Assembly: GCA_951217055.1 (NCBI GenBank)
Contig: OX578282.1
Span: 13,207,877 to 13,271,876, forward strand
Reading direction: 5' to 3'
DNA length: 64,000 nt
DNA from: Gerris lacustris
Taxonomy: Eukaryota; Arthropoda; Insecta; Hemiptera; Gerridae
Shown: positions 22,441 to 34,460 of the stretch, in pieces
Layout of the letters: every line of letters begins with the position of its first letter
How positions within the stretch are numbered: position 1 is the stretch's first letter
The notes under the pieces: generated by a model
The model's input: the letters and a program-made list of their open reading frames with translations, nothing else
What the model was told of the DNA's origin: nothing
Database searches by the model: none
Program-made: the position numbers and the translations under genes

Positions 22441-22913
22441 ACATTATTATATGAACTGTTTTATTTAGACAGTTACCAATGTTTCAGAAGGGTTACATGT
22501 TATACAAATTTATTTAACACTTAAAAAACTTTGTCAGTTAAAGTAAATTTATTTTTTCCGTGGTAGGCTGTGAAATAGTAACTATAGAGCCTAAAAACAC
22601 AGCTAAAATCCATTTTTTCATTACGTGGACTTTTGTGGAAAAACATTTTTTTTTTCGTGCTGGTAGTTATCAAAACTTTCGATTTACCGCTGCAATCTTT
22701 GTAGAAATGCTTCTAGTACGATTAAAATCCGCTAGATGTCAATGCGTTCTATTTATCTTTTCTTATAGTGTAACCTCTTTTTAAGGTTTCTAATTTTAAG
22801 TCTAAAGTATGTACTAATATTTGTTATTATTATATATTGATTATTGATTAATATTCAATGTTTTTTCATTGTCTTCTATACCACGAAAAAATAACACATG
22901 CTACACGACTGTG
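22441..22913. other. Gene-free interval
   Basis: A short plus-strand frame at 22560-22784 has no recognisable similarity. No other structure is visible. Confidence 0.4.
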
Positions 22914-22999
22914 AAGTGTTTTTTCTTTACCTTAGCAATATTTACTGTCTCGCTTCGCTCGACAGTAAATATAATTGCCGCGGTAAAGAAAAAACTCAC
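22914..22999. repeat. Near-perfect palindrome (cruciform-prone)
   Basis: GTGTTTTTTCTTTACC (22916-22931) pairs with 22982-22999, and ATTTACTGTC (22940-22949) pairs with GACAGTAAAT (22961-22970). The centre CGCTTCGCTCG is GC-rich. It is an isolated hairpin in AT-rich DNA. Confidence 0.8.
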
Positions 23000-24448
23000 A
23001 TAATATACTATTTTTAAATAGTTTTTTGTTGCTCCTGTAAACCTGGCATTTAAAAGGTAATCACATCTTAGCCATCGACTTGTTCTCCAGTCATTCTTAA
23101 TGTCTTACTTAGCAACACCACTCAAAAACAAAACGAACTGACATAACAAGATGATACAAGTTACTGCTTCATCTTCTGGACCGTAGGTCCAGGTCCAAGC
23201 CATCTTCTAGTAACAATCTTAAAATGTATAATGTAGTCCTAAAACCAGCTTAAACCTACGCCTTGGAAAAGTGGGGTAGCACTAAACCTTTATCAAGAAC
23301 ATCAGGGAACTTATTTGGTCAAAGGTCCGTCTCTCAGGCTGTCTGTTCGTCAATATTTTAGTGAAACTACTTCTCTGCTGTTTATGATATTTGGTAGATG
23401 GTAAGCTATAAATAACCCACATTGATTGGCCCATATCAATTTCATCTTTCTACACCCATTACATACTTTCTCATCTGCATGCGCACAAAGCATTTTATTA
23501 GCACCTTCATCTTATCCGATTTTAAAGAAATTTTGATGGTTTATCAAAAGTAACGCTCAGATAGTCTCATAATAATTAAACTGTCTGCGCACATTTAATA
23601 TTGAATAAAAATAAGTGGGCCCCCACTAAGAATTGAAACAGGACTTTTTTATACACCTATATGTTTAAAAGTGCTTATCCGATTTTAATTAATTGTGTAT
23701 GGTTTGTCAAAAATAGCCTACAGATGGCTCCACATAAAGTTCAACCGCCTGCACACATTTATTATAGAATACAAATAAATGTGACCCTACTTGATATTGA
23801 ATCAGGTTAAAACAACAAAGCTTTTTTATTTTCAATGGATACACATACACATTTTTTTATACTCATGTGACCATTCATTCAAAAAAGGACGCTATAAAGC
23901 TGTGCCACACTAAATGTTTTTCGTTTTAATCGTAAAATTATAAAAGTCCGAGAACCATCAACTTTTATGTCAGGTATAAATAAAATGTTGTTGAAAACTT
24001 ATAAACTGTACAACTTATAATCTCAAGAAAAAGTTTTACCATTAAACATTATCGAGTTTGTGTAAGGTTAGTACCTAATCACATTTACTAGTTAACATAT
24101 AGTAATATTATAGTAAAAATATCACATTTAAAATTTGTAAAACTTTGTTAGTACGCAAATAATGTTTGAATTTTAACTAAGTTGGTTTGGGAAATCAATA
24201 AAATGTGTAATAGCAAGACATTGACACAAACGATGCACACGTTTTTAGGCTAATCTGAAGGAGACAATACGGTCGAGAATCGCTTGCCGGGATTGACATT
24301 ATTTTTCATGACTTATACATTTTGGTTATTGCATCCCTTTGTTAAAATAGTACATTGTGAGTGAGGCCCACCCACTTCTCTAAACAGGCTATTGTTCTTA
24401 AGTTTTACCAGTTTTATTATCTATAGTTGTAATTAAATTTTCATTTAA
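23000..24448. repeat. Gene-free DNA containing R4-type repeats
   Basis: About 23390-23880 holds two tandem-like versions of the R4 block (CCGATTTTAAAGAAATTTTG and CCGATTTTAATTAATTG, each followed by GGTTTRTCAAAARTARC and a HTTHATTTGAATAMAAATAA-like stretch), and an inverted relative is at 28010-28170. The rest is unclassified. Confidence 0.5.
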
Positions 24449-25070
24449 CCCTTAAATACTAATGGTAATTGGATGGCTGGTATTACTAAACCTTCGTCCG
24501 ATTCGACTAACATATGCAGAAAATACATTTTTTGGGTTGAAACTACACTTTCATAAAGAGAAAACTATTAAGAACTCATTATTAAATCTTTTAGTGAGAT
24601 ATACAAACATTTGATGACAAATAACTTAGTAGGAACATCAGAAGAATCTGAAATTGAGTGAACATTAATGCACCAGGTCCCATGCCCTAGGCCAAAAGCC
24701 CTAGGCCCTTTGCTAAGTGCTGCAGGCCCCAGATTATCGGCCATTGGTCTTTGGCCCAAGGCCAATTACCCTAGGCCCACACGCCCCTTACCCCTAGGCC
24801 CATTGTCCCAGGCTATAGGCTCATTCGACGACCAATTAATTCCCTACGTTTATTACTAAACGTTAGTCAAATCGACGAAGTAGCTTTGACGGGAATTTGT
24901 CAGAAAACGAGCGTATGCTCAAAAGGACTACTACCGCTACACTAGCAGGTGTGTTACTAACCAGTGCAAGTACTGCAGAAGGATGGGGTACCCATCACCA
25001 TCGCATACGAGCGTAGAAGGTTAAGGTTCAAGCTGTGCTCGTCGATTCGACTACCATTAGCATTCCAGGC
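24449..25070. mobile_element. piggyBac-like MITE with TTAA target duplication
   Basis: A 622-bp element between TTAA (24445-24448) and TTAA (25071-25074). The termini are imperfect inverted repeats: CCCTTAAATACTAATGGTA on the left, and GCCTGGAATGCTAATGGTA on the complement of the right. TTAA duplication is diagnostic of piggyBac. Subterminal repeats are present: TCCGATTCGACTAAC near 24500, its inverse GTTAGTCAAATCGACG at 24861, and GTCGATTCGACTACC at 25041. No transposase. The interior carries the GGCC-rich array described separately. Confidence 0.75.
24672..24828. repeat. GC-rich CCCTAGGCC minisatellite
   Basis: Irregular repeats of CCCTAGGCC and variants (GGCCNNNGGCC, palindromic CCTAGG) at 10-18 bp spacing, lying inside the piggyBac-like MITE. 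The composition is strikingly unlike the surrounding AT-rich DNA. Confidence 0.85.
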
Positions 25071-25074
25071 TTAA

Positions 25075-25342
25075 TCTATAAATTGCCCTGTCTATAACAG
25101 TTTTTTACTTGTAAATTGAATTAATAATTTAATATTTTAGTAACTTTTAAAGTTTGGTAAAGTTTTAATTTACACAAGTTTAATAAGTTTGTAAATAATG
25201 CAAGCCTCAGTCGTGTTTTTTTGATGCGTGATATTTTTTTACTAATGTTTTTGAAACAAATATAAATAAATAAATAGAATCCATTAATTAATTTTATTTT
25301 ATATCTTCAATTTTTTTATTATCTAAAATAGGTAGTCGTTTT
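25075..25342. other. AT-rich spacer
   Basis: Nothing recognised. Confidence 0.5.
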
Positions 25343-26160
25343 TAGGGTCCGTAGGCAAAACCAAGGACCCTTATATTTTCCTGCGTGTGTCTGTACGTCC
25401 GTCCTCTCGCGTGCTCTCTCGGCTACACCTTTCGTCCAAGCACTTTGAAATTTGGCATGTATGTGTCTTGTACCTGCCCACATATTTTAAAAATATAGCG
25501 ACTTAAAAAAATATTTTTAAAAAAATCAGGGTAAAAAAACTTATAGTAAACACATTATACTTTTTAACTTTGACAGCTTAGGAAAATCGAGAAAAAAAAA
25601 TGGGAGGAGAGTGTATGAGAGCTTGAGATTTTGGCGGGTAATAGGTCGGGCAATGAAGCGGAATTTTTTTTTTTTTTCGACACCGTGAGCGGTATCATAT
25701 GAAAGGGTACGTCGAGCTGACAACAAAAATATATAATTCTTTGGATATAACTTTGATAGGGCGAGCGTAGGCAAGTTTGAAGTGGGTGTGAAACGTGTCC
25801 CCCCCCCCTCTATCTCGCTTATGTGAAGTGCAAAAAATCTGAAAAAATGCCTGAACATTCTTCGACCAAAAGTCAAGATACCACTTTTTGGAAATTTCGA
25901 AAAAAAATATCATTTTATTTTTTATTGACGAAATACGTTTTTTTATAATTATGGTCTTTTCGATGTATTTATATGGTTTTAGTCCGGTTCAGTGGCAAAG
26001 AAATACTTTATCAGAGTGTGTTTTGAGAATATCAGACCCTTAGAATAGTTCAAAGTAAGCTTTTTAGCATTTTAAAAAAACACTGTTTATACACTTTACA
26101 GAAACTCTATATAGTGTGGCCTACGGACCCTCGCTGTGTGCTGGCCAGCACACATGACCA
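25343..26160 (+). repeat. Dispersed repeat R1 (copy 1, longest)
   Basis: Starts AGGGTCCGTAGGCAAAACCA and ends GGCCTACGGACCCT followed by a GTGTGCTGGCCAGCACAC hairpin. The first and last 13 bases are inverted complements. Conserved internal blocks are TGTGTCTGTACGTCCGTCC, CACTTTGAAATTTGGCATGT, TATCATATGAAAGGGTACGT, a C9 run, and AGTGCAAAAAATCTGAAAAA. Other copies: 31056-31690, 55949-56300, 56408-57110 and 59087-59562 (inverted). There is no convincing ORF. It is probably a non-autonomous DNA element. Confidence 0.8.
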
Positions 26161-26925
<765 letters not shown>

Positions 26926-27692
26926 GCGGGACACCCGGTAGGAACGAAGTTCGTTACATTTTTCATTAAATATAAATTATAAAATCACACTGCTAAGTAC
27001 GTATACATTGCTAACTACTTATACATGACGGAGTTAGAAAAGAGACAAAATTAAAAGTAACGAACTGTTTGTACCTGGCAGTTAAGGCAAAATTAAAAGA
27101 AAATCATTATTTGTATAATTTAAGCAAGCGTCTTACTATAAATATATATTAAATATAAGAAAAAATTTGATCATGATGAGTTTATAGTGAAAGAGTATGT
27201 TTGTTAAAGGATGTTGGATTGAAAAAGGACTGTTTTCTACCTACCCGGCCTATTGATTTAAAATAGTATAAAATATATCTCTTCCCTACTCTACAGATTC
27301 TGCTTGTATCAGGGTGAAATTTTACATGATTATATTTTATTTATTTACAAAACAAAGTGAAATTTTTGACATATATAACAAAAATAATCAAAACAAGTCA
27401 AGTAACAGGCTTCCTTAATAACACTTTTTCCCGTCTTTTAAAGCTTACGTTTACGCGAGCGTTGCGCGTGAAAGCTTGGGTGGATAACGTTTTCCGACGA
27501 ACTCAACCTGAGCATTGGTAAAATGAACATGTGTACCAAATTTCATCTAACTCGGTGAGGTTTTACTCAAGTTATCGTCATCTGTAGATTTCATGACGGT
27601 GATTTTGTGACGGTTATTTTGTGACTGTGATGTTCATAGTTTTTTTCGGATTCACTCCCGGGCTCCAGAACGTGCCATATGGAACTTCGTTC
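26926..27692 (+). repeat. Dispersed repeat R3 (most complete copy)
   Basis: Begins GGGACACCCGGTAGGAACGA and ends CATATGGAACTTCGTTCC, so GGAACGAAGTT at one end and AACTTCGTTCC at the other form inverted termini. It contains a GCGAGCGTTGCGCGTGAA block and a CATGACGGTGATTTTGTGAC block. Collinear with 32286-33153 and partly with 20868-21620. Non-coding, probably a DNA-element family. Confidence 0.72.
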
Positions 27693-30383
27693 CAATAAAA
27701 TGAACAATTAAAAATAGCAATAATAAAAAAGATTAGATACAATGAACGAATTAGAATTCCAATTGACCTCTATTTGATTAAATTGATTCGACAAAATATA
27801 CATTTTAATTTCTACTTCACGATTAGAAATGCCAATAACAGTTAAATTAATCGAGTTTTTTAGGATTGTTATGGTTGTAATAGTTTTAATAATAATTTTA
27901 ATTTACATCTTCAATTATTATTATTATTTCTTTCTGTGTATAATATAGGAAAGGAATTGTCTGGGACATATCCTTGTGTTCAATTTGGGATGTTATGACT
28001 TATGAGTGTACAATAATTATTAAAATTTTGGTTGATTGAACCCGATTCAATTCCAGTAGGTTTACTATTTATTTTTATTTAATATTTAATGTGTGTAGAT
28101 GGTTGAACTTAATATTCCATCTGTGAACCATCTGTGGGCTACTTTTGTCAAACCATCCAAATTTTATTAAAATTGGACGAGATGTTATTAAGATATGGGG
28201 TTTGAAGAAATGGCAGTCAAACCGACAGATAGAAACGAGATTATCAAGAATCAGATTTATGTCCAGGAATATTTTAAATCGGTGAAATAAAATACATTAT
28301 GGCTTTTAGAACGATCGCAATGCTTCAGCTACCTTCGAGAGCGAAAATATAATACTTTCATAAAATAAATATTTTAGATGTTTAAGTATTTTACAAAGTT
28401 CTGCAATTATCAAACTTCCTTTAAGAACGTTTTGATAATTTAAAGGAAGTTACTTACTGTTTGAATTTCAGTATAATATTGTATCTTTAAGTTGATGGAT
28501 TTTTAATAATAAATATATTGCGATTACTTACAGAAAACATAGTTAGAACGATAAGTTAATAAGTCAAGAATATTACTGCTAAATTATGTGTTATTACATC
28601 GTATATAACTATATATGTACTTATATACTTACTTACTTACACCTATGAGCTGCAGCCTTATACACTTATATTCATTACATTAATTTACCTACTGGCATAT
28701 CGTATTAAAAAATACGTAATGACAAATATTATGCAATATATTAGTTATTCAATATTTTAATTCATTTTTCATGAGTAGACATTTATTATTTTAATGACAA
28801 TACTGAAAAATCTTTTGGTATTTACCTTAGGAGTATGGTATTAGTATTTAATAACTTAATGAATACATTGATATTAAACTTTTTAATTAGAAACAGCGAA
28901 TTAAGGATTACCTCTATACTAACAATTATTCTATGTTTTAGAATACCAAGCTTACTTATCTAGTGTCCAAATTTAATTTTAGTTTGGGGAAGCTATTTTT
29001 CAGTCCAGCTTCAATTCTCTTGATATTTTTAATAGTTTAAATAAATATGAAATGATCAGAGTGATAAAATAATGTTATCTTGTATTTTAAATAGAGAAAA
29101 ATATATTGATAAAGGAAGAGCAAATAAAGCTTTATTACGATCTAAATTGTTAGAAAATTATTGTTAAAATAAAGTGAAACAATCTAAGCAGGTTTCTTAT
29201 CTAAATCCTAAACTTATTGGTGGAATTGTGTAAGGTCCAGAACATTTTCTTTATTAGCAGATAATTTTTTTCCAGCTCTTCTTTTATATAAACGAAAGAA
29301 GGCGTCTAACATTATTTATTTGTTCTCCAAATAAGAAAATAGAGCGTACGCTTTATCATTACAAGTTAAAATCTATAATTGATATCTTATAATATTTGTC
29401 TGTCTTATTATTGTTTCTTAGAATTTTTGATAATTAAGTTACAATCCTAATAATATCAGGATAAAATGAACCTGTTCGAAGAAGCTCTTCCTCCCATAAC
29501 ATTGTTAATCAATAAAAATGTACACAAAGGACCAAAAAATAACATTATGTGAATATATTTTACGGAAATTTACGAAAAAGGAAAAAACCGGTTCGAATCG
29601 GATAAAAATTCGATTTTGAGAATTTGACGGAGTTACAGGTTTTGAGATAATAGAAGTCTTATTTTTTTATGGGTTGATGTAGCGTATCTGGGGCATCACG
29701 TATAGAAATGGAAAAACTGACAAATATAATAATATATAATTAAAGTTTTTCTTGTATATTGATAAAAATTGCATTATTTATGGATGCTTTATCATTTCAT
29801 GCTCTCTTGAATAACCAGATACGCTACATAGAAGTCCAGTTAAACTGCGAGAGATACATACGCCCAAGATTCGCCAAATCAATCAGTATAAACTGTGTCT
29901 CAAAAGAGAGGAGTGAAGATGGAAAATGCATTAAGAGAAAACTTATGAAATTTAGAAGTATCCATAATTGGTGCATTTTTGATCCATCTACAGAAAAGAC
30001 TTTAATTATACGTGCCATTTTTTTTTTTCTATATTATACGCATCAACAACCAAGATATGAATGTAAATAAATGTATGTGTAAGAGAATCAAATGGGCGCA
30101 GAAGGTTTAAACTTATGTGCGACTAACAATGGGCTAATTATGACCTACCACCAAAATTTCGTTAAAAAAAGTCCACCCAAAAAATGAGCGACAGACAGAC
30201 ATGAAACCAAAAATGTTCCCTGTTGTCTGAAACCGATTTCTTTCTTGGAATATTTGAAATTGGAGACATAATGAATGATCGTTCTTCAGAACGATCACAT
30301 AGTTTTCGTCAACTTCAGTAAACCCGGAAGTAAAAAAAAAAATGAATTGATTTGATTTTATTTACCTTTGTTTTCATTATATA
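27693..30383. other. Gene-free AT-rich interval with R4 copy
   Basis: 28010-28330 is an inverted relative of the R4 block at 23690-23830 (CAAACCATCCAAATTTTATT, then AAAATTGGACG). Near 29676-29693 and 29816-29832 the 15-mer ATGTAGCGTATCTGG and its complement form an inverted repeat. The rest is unclassified. A 103-codon frame at 29759-30070 overlaps this and is not accepted as a gene. Confidence 0.45.
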
Positions 30384-30947
30384 CAGGGAGGAGCGCGGCA
30401 GACGTATGAATTTGAAGAGGGGATTGCTCCCATCCTATTGGTCCTAGACGTTTGAGAGTAGGGTCGTTTGAAAGAGGGGGACGGGAAGTTTATGTTCCAC
30501 GTTTCAGCAGGACGGGGCCACAGCCCACACAGCAAGGGTTTGCGTAAACTTTTTGCAAGACAGATCTCCCGGGGGTCTCATCTCCTTAAGAGGCGATTTA
30601 AACTGGCCAGCAAGATCGCCTGATTTGGCTCCTTGTGATTTTTTCTGTGGGGATACCTTAAATCCTTGGTGTACAGCGATCGTCCCAGAACCCTGGAAGC
30701 CCTCAAGAACAACATTGCGAGCCAAAATTCCTGTGCAAATGTTCGAAAGATTGCACAAAAACTTAAAAAAAAGGCTTAATCAGTGTTTGGAATGTGAGGG
30801 GAACCACTTATCCGATACTTTGTTTAAATCTAGGTAAATTAAATTTCCCATGTTATTTAATCAGGAAAAAATTTAAAAAAATGTATTTTGTAACATTCTG
30901 TGTTTTATTACATTTTCAAATTCATACGTCTGCCGTGCTGCACCCTG
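30384..30947 (+). mobile_element. Deleted mariner-family transposon (copy A)
   Basis: 564 bp with TA duplication (30382-30383 and 30948-30949). The inverted termini begin CAGGGAGGAGCGCGGCAGAC on the left and CAGGGTGCAGCACGGCAGAC on the complement of the right. The interior encodes only the C-terminal end of an IS630-Tc1-mariner transposase: an NWPARSPDLAPCDFF block (the region of the third catalytic D), then WKPSRTTLRAKI, a KRLNQCLECEGNHL block and a LFKSR end at about 30553-30837. Frame breaks and the missing N-terminal two thirds make it non-autonomous. The copy at 50703-51266 has the same deletion. Confidence 0.88.
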
Positions 30948-31055
30948 TATTATATTAAAGATGAAAGTTCTTAAGGCGTAGATTAGGAATATGTAATTGA
31001 ACAGCCAATTTATTTTAAGATTAAAATTAATCTTGATAAAAATTGTATCCTTTTT
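30948..31055. other. Short spacer
   Basis: AT-rich, nothing recognised. Confidence 0.5.
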
Positions 31056-31690
31056 AGGGTCTGTAGGCAAAACCAAAGACCCTTATATTTTCCTGCGTGT
31101 GTCTGTCCGTCCGTCCTGTCGCCTGCTCTCACGGCTACACCTTTCGTCCGATCACTTTGAAATTTGGCATGTATGTGTCTTGTACCTGCCCACATATTTT
31201 AAAAATATAACTTGTAATATGAATAATAAAATATGAATATGAATGATAAAAATATGACTTAAAAAAAATTTTTTTTCAAAAAAATTAGGGTTTGAAGTTT
31301 GAAGTGGGTGTGAAACGTGTCCCCCCCCCCCTCTATCTCGGTTATGTGAAGTGCAAAAAATCTGAAAAAATTCCTGGGCATTCTTCGACCAAAAGTCAAG
31401 ATACCACTTTTTGGAAATTTCGAAAGAAATATTATTTTATTATTTATTGACAAAATACTTTTTTTTATAACTATGGTCTTTTCGATGTATTAATATGGTT
31501 GTAGTCCGGTTCAGTGGCAAAAAAATACTTTATCAGAAGTTTGTTTATGTGTTTTGAGAATATCAGACCTATAGGATAGTTCAAAGTAAGCTTTCTAGCA
31601 TTTTAAAAAACACCATCAATAGGGTACTACTTAAACTATACAGGGTTGCCTACGGACCCTCGCTGTGTGCTGACTAGCACACACTTGACC
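31056..31690 (+). repeat. Dispersed repeat R1 (copy 2)
   Basis: Collinear with copy 1 (AGGGTCTGTAGGCAAAACCA at the start, CCTACGGACCCT plus the GTGTGCTGACTAGCACAC hairpin at the end) but lacks about 180 bp of the interior. Confidence 0.8.
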
Positions 31691-32285
31691 TGTTTATTTT
31701 TATTAAGATTGATGGGCCAAAAAAAAAAAAAAAATAAGAATAGCAACTTGGTCTGAAAACTGGGAATCCAAGATGGTGACTAATTGCTGTCACGGGGAAA
31801 AAATATTTTTTAAAAATTTTGAGTGAGGTATCAAATGAAAGGTATTGAAGAGTAGATTACAAAAATACATAACACTTGTGGAAAGCGTTTAATTTTCTAC
31901 GCCATTTTGTCAAATAACATCAAAATCTTGCCCCCCCCCCCCCCTTACTAATTTCATATTTAGAACACCAACGAAACCCTTTTTACGTGAGACTTCACGC
32001 ACGACCAATTTATTTTTTTATTGTTAACATCTAAAATTATTTTGTTGATTTCTTTTTCTTCTATTTCCTAATTCTTCTTTCTGTTTTGCGTCTTCTTGTT
32101 GCCTAATAAAAATGTTAATTAAACTTACTAAATAATACACGCAAGGTTAAATAAACACGCAAAGGTTGTGTTAAAGATCTCTGATATAACCAATTAACTT
32201 ATTAGATTAATGAACACGGTTCAAGTAAACGCACCAAAACTAATTAATTGTAATTTTTATTATACAATAAAAAGTTTTTACATTT
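31691..32285. other. Gene-free interval
   Basis: Contains a C14 run at about 31931-31944 and sequence reminiscent of the R1 interior (TATCAAATGAAAGGTATTG at 31830). No gene. Confidence 0.4.
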
Positions 32286-33153
32286 TCATGATAAACAAAA
32301 ATTTAAAAAAAAAATGCTAAAATAAGTATGCAATGCAAGCTACTTATAAATGGCAGAATTTGAAAATAAAAAAGTTAAAAGTAACTAACTATTTGTACAT
32401 AACGGAGTAAGGGAAAATTTAAAGATAAGCATTTTTCTTATCATTTAAGCGAGCATCTTGCAATAAATATGTATTGAATATTAAGAAAATAATTAATCAT
32501 GATGAGTTGATAAAAACGATGATTGTAGTATAGAATCAGAGGAAACAGGACTGCACACTAACCCTCGGCTCTTCTGCCAGACTCCATTTATAATATATCA
32601 ATAACTTCACTACACAAAACCTTCTACTTGTATAAAGTTGAAATTTTACATGCCTGCTTTAATTGTACTTTAAACGATGTGAATGAGGTTTTATTCAAAT
32701 CGTAACGTTACAACGTAAGATATCGGTACAATTGTTGCTATCTCTATTTCAAACGTTAAAGTCCGCTATAATAAATTTGGTGATTTTAAAAACTTCACAG
32801 TGGTGTCGGTATTGGTTTAACTAAAAAACAAATATTTAAAAAAGTTGTTTGTCTTATTGAATAGATGAATTTAGATTTTTTTCCGTCATAAAATTTCAAT
32901 TTTACATTTTTAACTTACGTTTACGCGTGCGTTGCGCATGAACGCTTTGGCGGAAAACGTGTCCAACGAACTCGTCCATGGCATTATTAAAATGAACATG
33001 TGTAACAAATATTAACTAAATCGGTCACCTTTTACTCAAGTTATCGTCAGCGGTCGATTTCGTGACAGTCGGTTTTGTGATGGCCGTTTTTGTTTTCGGA
33101 TTCACTCAAGGGCTCTAAATGCTGTAAGGTGCCATAAGGAACTTCGTTCCAAA
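32286..33153 (+). repeat. Dispersed repeat R3 (copy 3)
   Basis: Collinear with 26926-27692 from the ATTAAAAGTAACTAACTATT block through GCGTGCGTTGCGCATGAACG to the terminal AAGGAACTTCGTTCC. The left terminus is degraded. Confidence 0.7.
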
Positions 33154-33267
33154 AACTTTGAAATATTGAGACGTACTAGGCTGCCTCTTAAGTGCTCCTC
33201 CTTCTCTGAAAGTTCGGTCAATTTTAAATTGGACTTTCTTTTGTTTGGGTGTAGAGGCAAGCTGGAC
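33154..33267. other. Host flank of the Mutator-like insertion
   Basis: Unclassified, less AT-rich sequence that ends in the 10-bp target CAAGCTGGAC (33258-33267). It resumes at 34191. Confidence 0.5.
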
Positions 33268-34190
33268 ACTAGACGTTCGGGACACAAAAAAGAAGTCGCC
33301 GGAGCTGAGAGAGGAGTCGAATGCGATCGGGCCTTACCCCAACTTACTTTCTACACTACGTATTCAACCCTCTTTTGTCTGTTTATTTCTTTCAAGGCCT
33401 TTTCCACTATGACTATTCAAAATAATAATATTTATATATTACTATTTTTTTTTAAAGTTAAATATGTAAATAATAAATAATATTTTAAATATATTTATTA
33501 TTTGTTATCATATTCATAAACATTGTATTAATAATTGGCAATATGAAATATTTATTAATAATAATGAACTGCATAAAATGGAATATTATATGCTTTAAAA
33601 TATCTAATAAAAGCGATCTAATTATTATTAATTTCGTAAAAGGCAAATTAGTTTTTTTAAGATAAGTCTTTATGTTGGTTCATAATAATTAAAGAGGACT
33701 AGATAGTAATGACAATGCAATTTACAAATTATTGTTACACGTAAAGGCGGAAACACACTACCATCACGTGATGTGATATCACGCGAAAAAAGTGTGCGGT
33801 GCTGATTTAGTAAGGTTTATATACATTGCAGCTACACTGTTATCACGTCACGTGACATCACATGACATCACGTGACGTGATAACAGTGTAGCTGCAATGT
33901 ATATAAACCTTACTAAATCAGCACCGCACACTTTTTTCGCGTGATATCACATCACGTGATATTACGTGATGTCACATGACGTGATGGTAGTGTGTTTCCA
34001 CCTTAAGAAGCATTATTTTTCAATTACATATCTTGTTAAACGAAATATGTACAAGTAAAGGGGGTTAAAAGAGTGCGTGTTTATACTTGTAGAGGAGCGA
34101 GTGTAAGTGGTAGACTAGAGCGGACCCGATCATCCCCGAGTGAGATTCGACTTTCTTCGGCCACTTTTTTTTGTGTCCCGAACGTCTAGT
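33268..34190. mobile_element. Mutator-like (MULE-type) non-autonomous element
   Basis: 923 bp flanked by a perfect 10-bp duplication CAAGCTGGAC (33258-33267 and 34191-34200). The termini are perfect inverted repeats of at least 18 bp (ACTAGACGTTCGGGACAC) running on into an A-rich stretch and an imperfect GTCGCCGGA-like match. A 9-11 bp TSD is characteristic of Mutator-like elements. No transposase is present. It hosts the palindromic MITE at 33745-34003 and (AT)-rich filler. Confidence 0.78.
33745..34003. mobile_element. Palindromic MITE with TAA target duplication
   Basis: 259 bp flanked by TAA (33742-33744 and 34004-34006). The whole element folds back on itself. Left end AGGCGGAAACACACTACC matches the complement of the right end AGGTGGAAACACACTACC. 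The arms continue through a TATCACGCGAAAAAAGTGTG block, GCTGATTTAGTAAGG and TACATTGCAGCTACACTG to a centre at about 33857. The right arm carries an extra ~24 bp. Repeated CACGTGA/TCACGTGA strings dominate. The 3-bp TWA duplication suggests a PIF/Harbinger-derived MITE, an inference. Confidence 0.85.
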
Positions 34191-34200
34191 CAAGCTGGAC

Positions 34201-34249
34201 TCCTGTACTTTATTTCCAACAGCATTACTGCCTAAATGATGACAGACCT
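34201..34249. other. Host spacer ending in the gypsy target site
   Basis: Short host sequence between the Mutator-like element and the LTR element. Its last five bases GACCT (34245-34249) are duplicated at 38520-38524. Confidence 0.8.
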
Positions 34250-34365
34250 TGTAATATAGACAGCTGTCAGTGCTTGAGAGGTTTTGATATTATTATTGTT
34301 GACATGTTTGTCTTGTTCTTAAAATATAATCTTATTAACATTATATCCGTTATAATTATTCTACA
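34250..34365 (+). repeat. 5' LTR (116 bp)
   Basis: Begins TGTAATATAGACAGCTGTCA and ends TATTCTACA. It is unusually short for a Ty3/gypsy LTR. An AAAATATAAT string at 34321-34330 is a possible TATA-like element. Identical to 38404-38519. Confidence 0.95.
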
Positions 34366-34380
34366 TGGTGTCAGATTCGG
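34366..34380 (+). promoter_or_regulatory. Primer-binding site, tRNA-Leu type
   Basis: TGGTGTCAGA starts immediately after the LTR and is complementary to the 3' end of tRNA-Leu (…TGACACCA). The following TTCGG departs from the canonical continuation, so the match is about 10 nt. Confidence 0.75.
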
Positions 34381-34460
34381 ACTACACGAAGGTGAAAAAC
34401 GCCATTAATTATTTGTTTCGGGATTTAGTGTTAAGTTTTCCTACATAAGGTGAAAACTCG

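Noticed and set aside
22560..22784. 74-codon frame downstream of the CTCGTA motif array
   Set aside because: No similarity recognised and ordinary composition for the region. It is not enough to call a regulated gene.
24668..24859. Proline/leucine-rich frames across the CCCTAGGCC array
   Set aside because: Both strands are open because of the repeat. It is a minisatellite, not a gene.
29759..30070. 103-codon plus-strand frame
   Set aside because: It overlaps an open frame on the other strand, has no recognisable motif, and its start lies inside an inverted repeat. Codon content is not convincing.
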